The position numbers were made by a program, and so were the translations under genes. The notes beneath the pieces are model-generated. The model saw only the letters and a list, made by a program, of their open reading frames with translations, was not told the origin of the DNA and made no database searches. Of a stretch of DNA of 64,000 nt, positions 35,216-45,000 are shown in pieces (positions within the stretch are counted from its first letter, which is position 1; every line of letters begins with the position of its first letter). Source of the stretch: Zoogloea sp. (GTDB lineage: Bacteria; Pseudomonadota; Gammaproteobacteria; Burkholderiales; Rhodocyclaceae); the NCBI RefSeq assembly GCF_028689785.1, contig NZ_JAQVCN010000005.1, positions 101,579 through 165,578 of the forward strand. Reading direction: 5' to 3'.

Positions 35216-36517
35216 ATGGATCACGCGGACAGCCACCCCGATGACACCGGGCGCCACCGGCACACCGTTCTGGTAGTGGACGACGAACCCATCAATCGCA
35301 TGGTGCTGGAGGGGGTGCTGCCCCATCACCTGAAAGTCATTTCGGCGGCCAGTGGCAGCAAGGCCCTCGAGATGGCCGCGGGCGAGCCCCGGCCGGATCT
35401 GATCCTGCTCGACATCATGATGCCGGACATGGATGGCTTCGAAGTGCTCAAGCGTTTGCGCGAGGTGCCGGCCACCCGGGACATTCCGGTGATCCTGGTA
35501 ACCGCCCTGATCGACGAGGACAGCGAGCAGCGCGGCTTCGGCCTGGGGGCAGCCGACTACATCCACAAGCCCATCCACGCCGCCATCGTCAATGCCCGGG
35601 TCCAGGTGCAGCTTGAAGCCAAGGCTGCCCGAGACATGCTTGATCGCAACAACCAGCGCCTGCGCCACAAGGTGGAAAGCGGAGCCCAGGCCCTCGAAAA
35701 GGCCCAGATGCAGCTCATGCAGGCGGAGAAAATGGCCTCCCTGGGGCAGCTTGCTGCCGGCATTGCCCACGAGATCAACAATCCGGTGGGTTTCGTCGGC
35801 TCCAACCTCGGCTCCCTCGAGACCTACGTCAGGGATCTGCTGGCCCTGGTGGATGCCTATGAAGGGGGGGGGCAGCAGGTGGCCGACCCCGCCCCCTTTG
35901 CCGAAGCGACAGCCCTGCGTGGCAAGCTCGACTACGCCTTCCTGTGCGAGGACATCCTGTCCTTGCTCCGGGAGTCGGCCGAAGGGGTGGACCGGGTGCG
36001 CAAAATAGTCAGCGACCTGAAGGACTACTCCCACACCAGCACCGCGGAATGGCACTGGGCCGACCTGCACCAAGGCCTCGAATCCACGCTCAACATGGCC
36101 CGCAATCAGCTCAAGTACCACTGCACGGTGGTCAAGGAGTTCGGCGAGTTGCCGCCGGTTTACTGCTTGGGCTCGCAGCTCAATCAGGTGTTCATGAACC
36201 TGCTCGTCAACGCCGCTCAAGCGATCCAGGAGCAGGGCGAGATCCGCCTGCGTACCGGGCGCCAGGGAGATGACAGGGTATGGGTCAGCGTGACGGACAC
36301 GGGCAAGGGGATTCCGGCCGAGGACCTGCAACGTATCTTTGAACCCTTCTACACCACCAAACCGGTGGGCCAGGGCACCGGCCTGGGTTTGTCCCTGTCA
36401 TGGGGCATCGTCGAACGCCACCATGGCCGCATCGAGGTGAGTAGCGAAGTGGGCAAGGGCACCACCTTCACCGTCATCCTGCCCATAGAGCCTCCCCCCG
36501 AAGCCACCGAGCCCTGA
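35216..36517 (+). CDS. Receiver domain-histidine kinase fusion (cytosolic)
   Basis: This is a 433-residue protein with the start at the ATG at 35216, preceded by GGAG. Residues 16-130 are a response-regulator receiver (VLVVDDEP; phospho-acceptor Asp66 in LILLDIMMPDMDG; Lys119 in YIHKPI). A coiled coil (140-172) leads to a HisKA-like domain with His185 (LAAGIAHEINNPVGFV). A GHKL ATPase follows (NQVFMNLLVNAAQAI, DTGKGIP, GTGLGLSLSWGIVERH). There are no membrane segments. The order receiver then kinase means its own activity is probably set by phosphorylation from another kinase. No DNA-binding partner lies next to it; divergent nirJ is a possible but unproven link. Confidence 0.88.
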   Translation: MDHADSHPDDTGRHRHTVLVVDDEPINRMVLEGVLPHHLKVISAASGSKALEMAAGEPRPDLILLDIMMPDMDGFEVLKRLREVPATRDIPVILVTALIDEDSEQRGFGLGAADYIHKPIHAAIVNARVQVQLEAKAARDMLDRNNQRLRHKVESGAQALEKAQMQLMQAEKMASLGQLAAGIAHEINNPVGFVGSNLGSLETYVRDLLALVDAYEGGGQQVADPAPFAEATALRGKLDYAFLCEDILSLLRESAEGVDRVRKIVSDLKDYSHTSTAEWHWADLHQGLESTLNMARNQLKYHCTVVKEFGELPPVYCLGSQLNQVFMNLLVNAAQAIQEQGEIRLRTGRQGDDRVWVSVTDTGKGIPAEDLQRIFEPFYTTKPVGQGTGLGLSLSWGIVERHHGRIEVSSEVGKGTTFTVILPIEPPPEATEP

Positions 36518-36557
36518 AGGCGCCCCACCAGCGGTCTGCCAAGGGCTCAAGGTGAGG

Positions 36558-36580
36558 CGGTCGAATGAACTCGACCCCAC
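36558..36580. repeat. REP-like palindromic element, copy 4
   Basis: GGTCGA-ATGAAC-TCGACCCCAC is followed by the tail GGTGCATCCTGTCAGC, which runs into the creA stop codon. It lies between the convergent stops of the receiver-kinase gene and creA. Confidence 0.65.
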
Positions 36581-36591
36581 GGTGCATCCTG

Positions 36592-37056
36592 TCAGCGCCC
36601 ACCCCATGGCATCACCGGGACGGTGGAGATGCTGTTGGCGGGGGCGCCTTCAATCAGCTTGCGGCTGATGGCCACGTACACCAGGGTGTTGTTGGCCTTG
36701 TCCCACATGCGCACCACGCGGGTTTCCTTGAACACCAGAGAGGTATCCTCCGAGAAGATCGTCTCGCTCTCGGGCAGCTTGGCGGGCAGGGTAATGGGGC
36801 CGGTCTGGCGGCAGGCCAGGGAGAACTGGGACGGATCCTGGGCCAGGCCCAGGCTGCCGGACACGCCGCCAGTACGGGCCTGGCTGACGTGACAGGTCAC
36901 GCCGGGCACCTTGGCATCCTTGAAGGCCTCCACGCACACCTTGTGGTTGGCGCCGATCAGTTTCCAGGTGGTGGTGGTGCAGCCGATCTCGTCGGCCTGG
37001 GCGGCGGTGGTCGCCAGCAGGGCGCCCAGCAGGGATAGGGAGAGCAGGGTCTTCAT
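36592..37056 (-). CDS. creA: CreA family protein
   Basis: This is a 154-residue exported protein. Start at the ATG at 37056 gives MKTLLSLSLLGALLATTAAQA, a signal peptide. The mature region DEIGCTTTTWKLIGANHKVCVEAF, then GVTCHVSQARTGG and FKETRVVRMWDKANNTLVYVA, is the CreA pattern with conserved cysteines. CreA is a periplasmic protein of unknown function that in E. coli lies beside the creBCD genes, which are not present here. It is divergent from the nuclease/helicase gene, with about 106 nt between. Confidence 0.88.
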   Translation of the reverse strand: MKTLLSLSLLGALLATTAAQADEIGCTTTTWKLIGANHKVCVEAFKDAKVPGVTCHVSQARTGGVSGSLGLAQDPSQFSLACRQTGPITLPAKLPESETIFSEDTSLVFKETRVVRMWDKANNTLVYVAISRKLIEGAPANSISTVPVMPWGGR

Positions 37057-37162
37057 CGGGAGTCCTCGTGCGGGGGCGGCATGGCAGCCGCCGGGAAGTG
37101 CTGACAGAATGGATGGCGTGCCGACCTGGCCGCTTCTATCCGAATCACTGTAACCCAAAGTC

Positions 37163-38806
37163 ATGGCCATTGTTCACCCCGAAGGCTGGCGCGAGATGCA
37201 GGCGACCGGCGCCGCCCAGCGCGAGATCGAGACCCTTGCCCTGCTCGCTGCCGGGCTGGACGACGCCTACACCATCTATCACGGCGTGCACTGGACCCGG
37301 GTGGGGCAGGCCGGGCAGGCCTTCGTCGGCGAGATCGACTTTGCCATCGTCGGCCCCACCGGCAAGGTGCTGCTGGTCGAGCAGAAATCCGGCTTTCTGG
37401 CGGAGACGCCGGAGGGGCTGGTCAAGCGCTATGCCGACCGGGAGAAGAATGTGTCCCTGCAGCTGGCCCGCAGCACCGATGCCCTGACCCGCCGACTGCG
37501 GGCGGCCTGCGGCGGCGAGCCTGTGCCGGTGGAGGCTCTGCTGTATTGCCCCGATTACCAAGTGAAACAGGCCGGTACCGCGGGGCTGGACCCGGCCCGC
37601 ATCGTGGACGCGGCCAAGCGCGATTATCTGGTGCCCATCATCCGCAGCATCCTGCCCGCTAGCGGACCGGCGGTGACTGACCGGGCCCGCATCCACCGCT
37701 TTCTGGGGGACGTGCTGCAACTGGTACCTGAGGTTCATGCCGTGGTCGGCCAGGCCCACGCCCTGTATACCCGCCTGTCCGGAGGGCTGGCCGAGTGGGC
37801 GCGGCGCATCGAGTGCGACCCGTTCCGGCTACGCATCATCGGCACGGCCGGTTCGGGCAAGACCCAGCTGGCCATGGCCGCCTACCGGGATGCGCTGGCG
37901 GCCGGGCGGAGGCCTCTCTACGTCTGCTACAACCGGCCCCTGGCCGATCACATCGCCCTCATCGCTCCGCCGGGGGGTGAGGTGGCCACCTATCACCAGC
38001 TCGCCGACCGCCTCAGCCGTGCCCTCGGGCAGGTGCCGGATTTCAGTCAACCCGGGGTGTTCGACCGGCTGGAGGCGTTTCTCGATGGGCATGCACCGTC
38101 CAACGCAGACTGCTTTGACGAGATCATCATCGACGAGGGGCAGGATTTCCGTGCTGGCTGGGCCGACAACCTGTTGCGCTTCCTGCGCCCCGGGGGGCGG
38201 GCGTGGTGGCTGGAAGATCCGCTACAGAACCTCTATGGCCGACCGGCGGCGGCCCTGCCCGGCTGGGTGAGCCTGCGTTCGGACACCAACTACCGCAGCC
38301 CCCGGGACATCCTCGCTACCCTGCGCCGGCTGCTGCCGGTGGCGGAGTCGGTGGAGGCGGGCAGCCCCTTGAGTGGTGCTGAGGTGGACATCCTCACCTA
38401 TGCCAGCCCGGGTGAGCTGGTGAGCAGGTCCGTGAGCGCCATCACCCGGGCCATCGGCCTGGGCTTTAAACGCAGCCATATTGCCCTGATCAGCTACCGG
38501 GGGCGGGAGCATTCGGCCCTCAGCCCCTTCACCCGCCTGGGGCCTTACAGCCTCAGGGCGCCCACCGGCCGCTACGACCTGCTGGGCAACCCGGTGCTGA
38601 CCGAGGGTGACATCCTCATCGACTCGGTGCTGCGCTTCAAGGGTCGGGCCGCGCCCTGCGTGATCCTGACCGAGATCGACTTTGCCGAACTGGACGACAA
38701 GGCCATGCGCCGCCTCTTCGTGGGGGCTACCCGGGCAACCATGCGGCTCACCCTGGTGGTGTCGGAAGCCTCGGCCAGGGTGCTGCAGGCCCGGGTGGCT
38801 GTGTAA
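37163..38806 (+). CDS. NERD-like nuclease fused to superfamily I helicase/ATPase
   Basis: This is a 547-residue protein. The N-terminal 130 residues contain GEIDFAIVGPTGKVLLVEQKSG (paraphrased positions 56-77: Glu57, Asp59, Glu73, Lys75), a restriction-endonuclease-like E-x-D...E-x-K core of the NERD type. From about 220 a UvrD-like SF1 helicase follows. Walker A is GTAGSGKT (227-234), Walker B is IIIDEGQDF (321-329), motif III-like TNYRSPRDI follows and the C-terminal motif VI region is RRLFVGATRATMRLTLVV. It should act on nucleic acid in the cytosol, possibly in DNA repair or defence. It is a single gene without partners. Confidence 0.8.
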   Translation: MAIVHPEGWREMQATGAAQREIETLALLAAGLDDAYTIYHGVHWTRVGQAGQAFVGEIDFAIVGPTGKVLLVEQKSGFLAETPEGLVKRYADREKNVSLQLARSTDALTRRLRAACGGEPVPVEALLYCPDYQVKQAGTAGLDPARIVDAAKRDYLVPIIRSILPASGPAVTDRARIHRFLGDVLQLVPEVHAVVGQAHALYTRLSGGLAEWARRIECDPFRLRIIGTAGSGKTQLAMAAYRDALAAGRRPLYVCYNRPLADHIALIAPPGGEVATYHQLADRLSRALGQVPDFSQPGVFDRLEAFLDGHAPSNADCFDEIIIDEGQDFRAGWADNLLRFLRPGGRAWWLEDPLQNLYGRPAAALPGWVSLRSDTNYRSPRDILATLRRLLPVAESVEAGSPLSGAEVDILTYASPGELVSRSVSAITRAIGLGFKRSHIALISYRGREHSALSPFTRLGPYSLRAPTGRYDLLGNPVLTEGDILIDSVLRFKGRAAPCVILTEIDFAELDDKAMRRLFVGATRATMRLTLVVSEASARVLQARVAV

Positions 38807-38808
38807 CG

Positions 38809-38845
38809 GTGGGGTCGATTGAATTCGGCCCCGCGGGCACTCCCG
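38809..38845. repeat. REP-like palindromic element, copy 5, with tail
   Basis: GTGGGGTCGA-TTGAAT-TCGGCCCCGC has near-complete 10-bp arms with compensated changes at the outer end. The tail GGGCACTCCCGTCAGC follows. It lies in the 57-nt gap between the convergent stops of the nuclease/helicase and hlyD-like genes. Confidence 0.7.
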
Positions 38846-38863
38846 TCAGCATCCCTACCCGTG

Positions 38864-40276
38864 TCAGGGCTCGGAGAACGCCATGTGGAAACCGTCGGTG
38901 ATGGGGCCGGCCAGGTAGCCGAAGAGGCTGCGTTCGCCGGTCAGGATGGCCACGCTCACCGGTACGCCGGGCATCAGCGGGTAACGTGTACCCCGGTGGT
39001 CGAAGGCCGTGCTCTCGGGGGCGATGCGCACCCGGTAGTGGGGCATTTTCTGCTCGTCGAGTACAGAGTCGGGGCTGATATGTACCACCTTGCCCTTGAT
39101 CGGCTGGAAGCCCCGGGCTACCGACGAAACCAGCTGGATGCGCGCGTCCTGGCCAACCCGCACCATGCCGATGTCCCCAATGGGCAGTTTGGCTTCAATC
39201 AGCAGTGGCTCATTCGCCGGAACCAGGGTCATCAGGGTGCCGCCGGGCTGGATCACGCCGCCTTCGGTAACCACCTGCAGGGTCATCACCACGCCGTCGA
39301 TGGGGGAGCGCACCACCAGGCGTTCCTGGGTGTCGGAGAACTTGCGCATGCGCTCCTGGGCTTCGGCGATCTGCTTGCGGGTGTCGGCCAGGTCTTTCTG
39401 GAACTGTTCGCTGTCGCCCGAATCCAGGGAGCGCAGGGAGGCGTCTTCCTGCTTCTGGGCGGCGGCGACCCGGCGCAGGGAGGCGTCGATTTCCTTCAGC
39501 GTGCCCCGGGCGAGTTCTTCTTCCTTCAGCAGGTTGAGGTGCTCGTAGCGGTTGGCGAGGCCCTCGGCGAGGAGCTTCTGGCTGATCTCGATCTGCTGGG
39601 CCAGCAGGCGCAGCTTGCCCTCGGTGTGGGCGCGGCGGGCATGCAGTTCGGCCTGTTCGGCGCTGCGCTGGCTGATCTTCTGGGACTGGGCCTCGTAGCT
39701 GCTGCCGACGCGGGATTTCTGGGCCAGCAGCAGGGCGCGGGCGGTTTCCACCTGGTCGGGGAAGCGCTTGGCCAGGTCGGCTGGCACCTTGAAGTCCGAA
39801 CGGCGGGCGAGCTGGGCTTCGAGGCGCAGGGCCTTGATCTGCAGGGCGCCGAGCTGGGCTTCGAGCTCGCGCATGTCTGATTCGGCGGCGCTGCGCTCGA
39901 CTTCGGCCAGGGGCTCGCCAGCCTTCACGCTCTGGCCCTCGCGCACCAGGATGCGGCGCACGATGCCGCCTTCCAGGTGCTGCACCACCTTGGTCTGGCC
40001 GGCGGTGGTGACCTCGCCGGTGGAGTGGCTGGCGATGTCGAGGGTGAACAGGAAGGACCACAGCAGCAGGGTGCCCAGCAGCAGGGCCAGCAGGCGGATG
40101 GTCAGGCGGCTGCCGACGAGGGCATCGGTGGGCTGGCCGTCTTCCTCGCGGGGGGGCATGATCAGCCGGGTCAGGCGCGACAGCAGGGGGTGGGTCTCGA
40201 AGGCGCCGAGGATGCGTTCGAGCAGGCGGCTGGCGGCGGGCGGCGGGGTGTCGGGAAGCAGGGTGGAATCAGTCAT
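38864..40276 (-). CDS. HlyD-family type I secretion periplasmic adaptor
   Basis: This is a 470-residue adaptor. Start at the ATG at 40276 (8-bp overlap with the ABC gene) gives MTDSTLLPDTPPPAA. A cytoplasmic tail of about 57 residues and one membrane helix (58-78) lead to GEVTTAGQTKVVQHLEGGIV, the HlyD/PrtE lipoyl half. A long coiled-coil hairpin (about 130-320) follows, then SPIDGVVMTLQVVTEGGVIQPG and the C-terminal beta-barrel ending LAGPITDGFHMAFSEP. It bridges the ABC transporter and the TolC-like channel for one-step export of the giant adhesin encoded upstream. It is the last gene of the locus. Confidence 0.92.
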   Translation of the reverse strand: MTDSTLLPDTPPPAASRLLERILGAFETHPLLSRLTRLIMPPREEDGQPTDALVGSRLTIRLLALLLGTLLLWSFLFTLDIASHSTGEVTTAGQTKVVQHLEGGIVRRILVREGQSVKAGEPLAEVERSAAESDMRELEAQLGALQIKALRLEAQLARRSDFKVPADLAKRFPDQVETARALLLAQKSRVGSSYEAQSQKISQRSAEQAELHARRAHTEGKLRLLAQQIEISQKLLAEGLANRYEHLNLLKEEELARGTLKEIDASLRRVAAAQKQEDASLRSLDSGDSEQFQKDLADTRKQIAEAQERMRKFSDTQERLVVRSPIDGVVMTLQVVTEGGVIQPGGTLMTLVPANEPLLIEAKLPIGDIGMVRVGQDARIQLVSSVARGFQPIKGKVVHISPDSVLDEQKMPHYRVRIAPESTAFDHRGTRYPLMPGVPVSVAILTGERSLFGYLAGPITDGFHMAFSEP

Positions 40277-41966
40277 GGGTGCTGTCTCCGGCGGCGACGG
40301 CGGGCGCTGCTGGGGCGGTCGGTGCGCGGACAACGCGGGGCTGGGGCTTCTGGTTGAGGTCGATCACCGCCTGGGCGGCGGAGATGATGAAGGGCTCGTT
40401 GCTCATCACCACCAGGCTGTGGCCTGACTTGACCAGGCGGTTGAGGATGTTGGCGATGGCCTTGCAGCCGTCCGCATCGACGCCCTCGGTGGGGTCGTCC
40501 AGCACCACCACGCGGCCCTTGCCCAGCAGGGCCCGGGCCAGGGCCAGGCGACGGCGGATGCCCAGGGGAATGCTGTTGCCGCCGTTGCGCAGGACCAGGC
40601 TGAGGCCGTCGGCGCTGCCCTCGACGAAGGGGCCGATGCCCAGCTCACGGCATAGGGCCAGGATCTCGTCGTCCGGCGTATCGGGGGCCATCACCGTGAG
40701 GTTCTCCCGCAGGGTGCCGTCGAAGAACAGGGGCTCCTGGGGCAGGTAGGCCACCTGGCGCCGCCACCAGCCCGGGTCGGCCTGGCGCAGGTCCATGCTG
40801 TCGGCCAGCAGGCGGCCGCGGATCGGTTCCAGCAGGCCCACCAGAAGGCGGGCCAGTGTGGTTTTGCCGGTGCCGTTGGCGCCGATCACGGCCACCACGC
40901 CGCCCGCTGGCAGCTCGAAGTCGAAGTGTTCGAAGATGGGGGTGGGCTGCTTGGAGTAGGCAAAGGCCGCATCCTCGAAGCGCAGGCTGCCGCTGTACTG
41001 GCCCAGGGTCATGCCGTCGCTGCGCTCCTGGGGGATGGCGTTGAGCTGGCGGATCAGTTCGAGGGCGCGTTGGCCGCGGCCGATGGCCTCGCCCAGGCCC
41101 AGCGCCCGGGTCAGGGCGGCGAGGGCGCGGCCGGCCAGGATGTTGGCGCCGATCAGGCTGCCCACGTCGAGCCGCCCGGCCAGCACCTCCCGGGCACCCA
41201 TGGCCATGACCAGCATGCCCAGCAGCACGCCGCCGGCGTAGCTGGCGTTCTGGATGGTGTTCTGCAGGCTGCCGAGGGTGGCGCGCAGGCCGGTGAGTTC
41301 GGTGGTGCATTGGTTCCAGCGTTCGCGCAGGGCGCCGGCGGCCTGGAAGGCCCGCACCAGTTCGGTGCCCGAGGTGAGGGTCTGCTGGTGGCCGGCGAGC
41401 TGGATGGTGCTGCGGCTCTGGGCCTCCATGGGCTCGCGCAGACGGCGCTGGGCGAGCAGGGAGACCAGGATGACGCCGCTCATCACCAGGATGGCGGTGA
41501 GGGCCAGGATGGGATTGAGCAGGGCCAGCACGAACAGGAAGACGAAGGCGAAGGGGGCGTCGAGCAGGGTGATCAGGTTGCCGGCGCCAAAGCTCTGCTG
41601 GGTGGTGGCGAGGCCGGACAGAATCTCCCGCCGGGCGGCCACCGGCAACTGTTCAAGCAGGGCGTACTGGCCGCGCACGCTGCTGTCGAAGACTGCCTCG
41701 CCCAGGGCTGCGTCGGCCCGGGCGCACAGCCACTGGGCGATGCGCAGGCGTGCCGAGCGCAGGGCCAGCTCGAAGACCACGGCGATGATGGCGCCGACGG
41801 TGAGGGTCAGCAGGGTGGTGTCGATGCCCAGGGCCAGGTAGCGGTTGAGAACCTGGATGCTGTAGAGGGAGCCGGCCAGACCAAGGAGGTTGATCAGCAG
41901 GGAGGACAGGAACAGCTCCATCCGGAGCCGGGGGTGGAGGGCGAGGCGTCGCCAGAATTCGTTCAT
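40269..41966 (-). CDS. Type I secretion ABC transporter (PrtD-like) with degenerate ATPase motifs
   Basis: This is a 565-residue fused permease-ATPase without a C39 peptidase domain. Six helices occupy about 18-300. The ATPase has an intact Walker A GANGTGKT (362-369) and Q-loop (Gln410 in YLPQEPLFFDGTLREN). Three other key elements differ from the norm. The signature LSGGQ is replaced by IPLGI (466-470, followed by RRRLALARAL). The Walker B glutamate is Asp (VVVLDDPTEG, 486-495) and the H-loop His is Asn (MSNEP, 521-525). It is coupled to hlyD by overlap and lies 82 nt after the adhesin gene. It should export the adhesin, with unusual ATP-hydrolysis properties. Confidence 0.88.
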   Translation of the reverse strand: MNEFWRRLALHPRLRMELFLSSLLINLLGLAGSLYSIQVLNRYLALGIDTTLLTLTVGAIIAVVFELALRSARLRIAQWLCARADAALGEAVFDSSVRGQYALLEQLPVAARREILSGLATTQQSFGAGNLITLLDAPFAFVFLFVLALLNPILALTAILVMSGVILVSLLAQRRLREPMEAQSRSTIQLAGHQQTLTSGTELVRAFQAAGALRERWNQCTTELTGLRATLGSLQNTIQNASYAGGVLLGMLVMAMGAREVLAGRLDVGSLIGANILAGRALAALTRALGLGEAIGRGQRALELIRQLNAIPQERSDGMTLGQYSGSLRFEDAAFAYSKQPTPIFEHFDFELPAGGVVAVIGANGTGKTTLARLLVGLLEPIRGRLLADSMDLRQADPGWWRRQVAYLPQEPLFFDGTLRENLTVMAPDTPDDEILALCRELGIGPFVEGSADGLSLVLRNGGNSIPLGIRRRLALARALLGKGRVVVLDDPTEGVDADGCKAIANILNRLVKSGHSLVVMSNEPFIISAAQAVIDLNQKPQPRVVRAPTAPAAPAVAAGDSTHD

Positions 41967-41995
41967 CGGTTCACGGGGGTGGGTTCATGGGGCAC

Positions 41996-42026
41996 TGCCC
42001 CGGCTCCCATGCGGGAGGCCGGGGCA
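41996..42026 (-). terminator. Strong intercistronic hairpin between adhesin and ABC genes
   Basis: TGCCCCGG-CTCCC (41996-42008) pairs with GGGAG-CCGGGGCA (42013-42026, one bulged G at 42018) around the loop ATGC, giving 13 GC-rich pairs. It starts 23 nt after the adhesin stop. There is no U-tract, so it more likely attenuates read-through or protects the adhesin mRNA 3' end than ends transcription fully. Confidence 0.55.
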
Positions 42027-42048
42027 GGCGGGCCTGGGGCTGCCGGGT

Positions 42049-45000
42049 TCAGACGACCGGATGCGGTGCGATCACATCGGTGGGCAGGGTGTCGGCATGG
42101 GGCTGGTTGGCCAGCTCCGCCAGGGCGACCAGCCCGCTGCCATCGGTGCCGGTGCTGGTGTCGGCATCATAGTACAGGCGGGTGACGTCGCCGTTGGAGA
42201 TCAGGAAGAAGGCCGAGCCGGTGTGGTTGGCGCCGGTGATGGCCGCCTCCAGCTCGTCGAGCTGGCCGCTGCCGCCGGTGCCGAACTGGAAGCTGCCCGC
42301 CGCAAAGGCTACCCGATAGACGCTGGCGTCGGCCTGAGCGGCGAGGGCTTGGAGGGTGGTCAGGGCATCGGTATCGAAGGACTGGGATACTGAAGTGAGG
42401 CTGTTCAGCCCGCCGAAGTTGGCCGGATCGAAGCTCAGGTGGTCGGTACCGGCGACGAAATCGCTGATGACGTCCATGCCGTCGGTCGGACGCTCGAAGT
42501 GGAAGCGATCTGCACCGGCCCCACCGCTGAGGGTGTCCGCTCCGGCGCCGCCGGTCAGCACGTCGTCGCCGTCACCGCCCTGTAGCGTGTCCGCCCCGGC
42601 ATAGCCGTACAGAAGGTCGTTGCCGCCCAGCCCTTGCAGGGTGTCTTCGCTCGAAGTCCCCGAGAGGATGTCGTTTCCGGCGCCGGCCACGTCATTATTG
42701 GTGATCTGGGCGACTGCGGAGGTCAGGGCTACGGGGCTTGAGGCACTGGAGGTGACCACGGCCAGCAGGGACTCGTTGTTTTCCACCAGGGTATCGCCGG
42801 CGATGTTGATGCTGAAGCTGGTGCTGCTCTGGCCGGCGTTGAAGGTGACGCTGCCGGTGGGGAAGACGCCGCCGGCGAAGTCGTTGGCGTCCACGCTGTG
42901 CAGCGCGCCGCCGAGGATCTTCCAGTAGAAGGTCTCGGTGGTGCTGGTGTCGCCGCGGGTGAGCTGGAAGGTGGCCGTGGTGCTGCCCGAGTCACCCTCG
43001 ATGATGCTGGCGGGTGCGGTGAGCTGCAGCCCCTGGTCGTCGTCGCGAATGGTGCCGGCGAGCACGGTGCTGCCGCCGGTGATGGCCGGGTGGCTGAAGG
43101 TGACGTTGAAGGCCTCGTCGCCTTCGCGTACGGCATCGCCCTTCACCTGCAGGGTGAAGAGGCTTTCGCTGACGCCGGCGGCCAGGGTGATGGTGCCGGT
43201 AAGCGGGGTGAGGAAGTCGTCCGCATTCACGGCGCCGGTGATGTTGTAATTGACGGTGATGGCTTCGCTGTCCGGGCCGGCACGCAGCACGCGGAAGGTG
43301 AAGGGGGTGGTGGCGCCGGAGGCACCCTCGCCCCGGTCCACGTCCAGGGCCAGCACGGTGACGGCCATGTCGTCGCCGATGATGGTGGCGGCGGCACTGG
43401 ACTGCAGCGGATTGACCGTGACCCCGCCGCCGAGGCTGGAGAGCAGCACTGAGAATTGCTCGTCGGATTCGCCGATGGTGTCGGCTGCAACTTGGATGAC
43501 GAGTTCCTTGCTGGTCTCGCCAGCGAGGAAGTGCAGGGTTCCCTGAGGCAGCATGCCGCCCAGGAAGTCGGCGCCGTTGGCAGGGGCCGAACCACTGCCT
43601 GTGACCTGCCAGTTGATATCGGCAGCCAGTTCGTCGGCTCCCGCGCGGGTAACGGTGAAGCGGAAGGCGGTGGTGCCGCCACTGTTGCCTTCTTCGAGGC
43701 TGGTGTCGATGGCGGTGACGCTGAACTGGCTGTCATCATTCAGGACAACGCCCGCAGCTTGGTCATTGATCAGATCGATGCCGATGGCGTCCGTGAGCAC
43801 GACCCGGAAGTTCTGGTCGGGGCCCAGTACATTGTCGCCGGCCACCGGAATCAGGATGTCGTAAATCGTCTGGCCAGGACTCAGGGTGATGCTGCCGCTG
43901 GGGAGCACGTCGCCTACGAAATCGCTGGCCGTGACCGGATAGCTGCCGACGCCTTCCACATGCCAGTTCACGGTGACGGTATCCGTGTTGTTGCCGAGGC
44001 GTTCGAGCCGGTAGGTGAAGAGGGTGGTGCCGCTGTCACCCTCGTACTTCTCCGCGCCACCGATGGCGGTGAGGGTCAGGCCGGTGTCGTCGTTGCCGAT
44101 CAGGGTGCTGGCCGTGCCTTCGAGGATAGTGGCGCCGGCTGCGTCGCTGAGTACCACCGAGAAGCCCTCGGCGGTTTCGCCAGTGTTGTCGCCGGCCACG
44201 GTGATGGTGATGGTCTTGGTGGTTTCGCCAATCCCGAATGCGACCGCGCCGGTCTGGAAGACACCGCCGAAATCCTGGCTGTTGGCCGGGTTGGTTCCGC
44301 TGGGGATCACTTCCCAGAGTACGCTGGAGGTGACCGAGGTGTCGCCGCTGCGGGTGACGGTGAAGGTGAAGGGGGTCTCCTCGCCGGTGTTCCCTTCGGG
44401 GGTGGATGCGGCGTCGGCGGAGATCAGCAGCACGGCATCGTCATTGATGACGGTGCCGGTGGCGGTTGTGGCCGATGCTGTTGAGCCGTAGCTGGGATTG
44501 CTCAGGGAGACGCTGAAGGTTTCGTCGTATTCGCCGAGGGTGTCGGCGTTTACATAAACGGTGAACTCCTTGCTGGTCTCGCCGTCGGCGAAGGTGACGG
44601 TGCCGGTCTGGGCGACGAACTCGCCATCGCCCACCGGGCGCGGGCCGGAGCCGGCGGCGTTCCAGTCGACGCTGGCGCTGCCTGTGGAGGTGCCGCTGCG
44701 GTCGATGCGGAAGGTGAAGGCGGTGGTGCCGCTATTGCCTTCCAGCTGGGATGCGGAGACGGCGGACACGGTCAGCGTGTCGTCGTCGTCAATGATGGTG
44801 CCGATCACGTTGTTGTTGGTGATGTCGGCGTGGGCGCTCTGGCCGGAGAGCTGAACGGTGAAGTCCTGGTTGCCTTCGTCCAGGCCGTCGCCGGCCACGT
44901 TGACCAGGATGGTCTTGGTGGTTTCACCCGGGGCGAAGGTGATGCTGCCGGAGGGCAGCACACCGCCGGGGAAGTCTGCGGCCACGGCGCTGCCGGCCAC

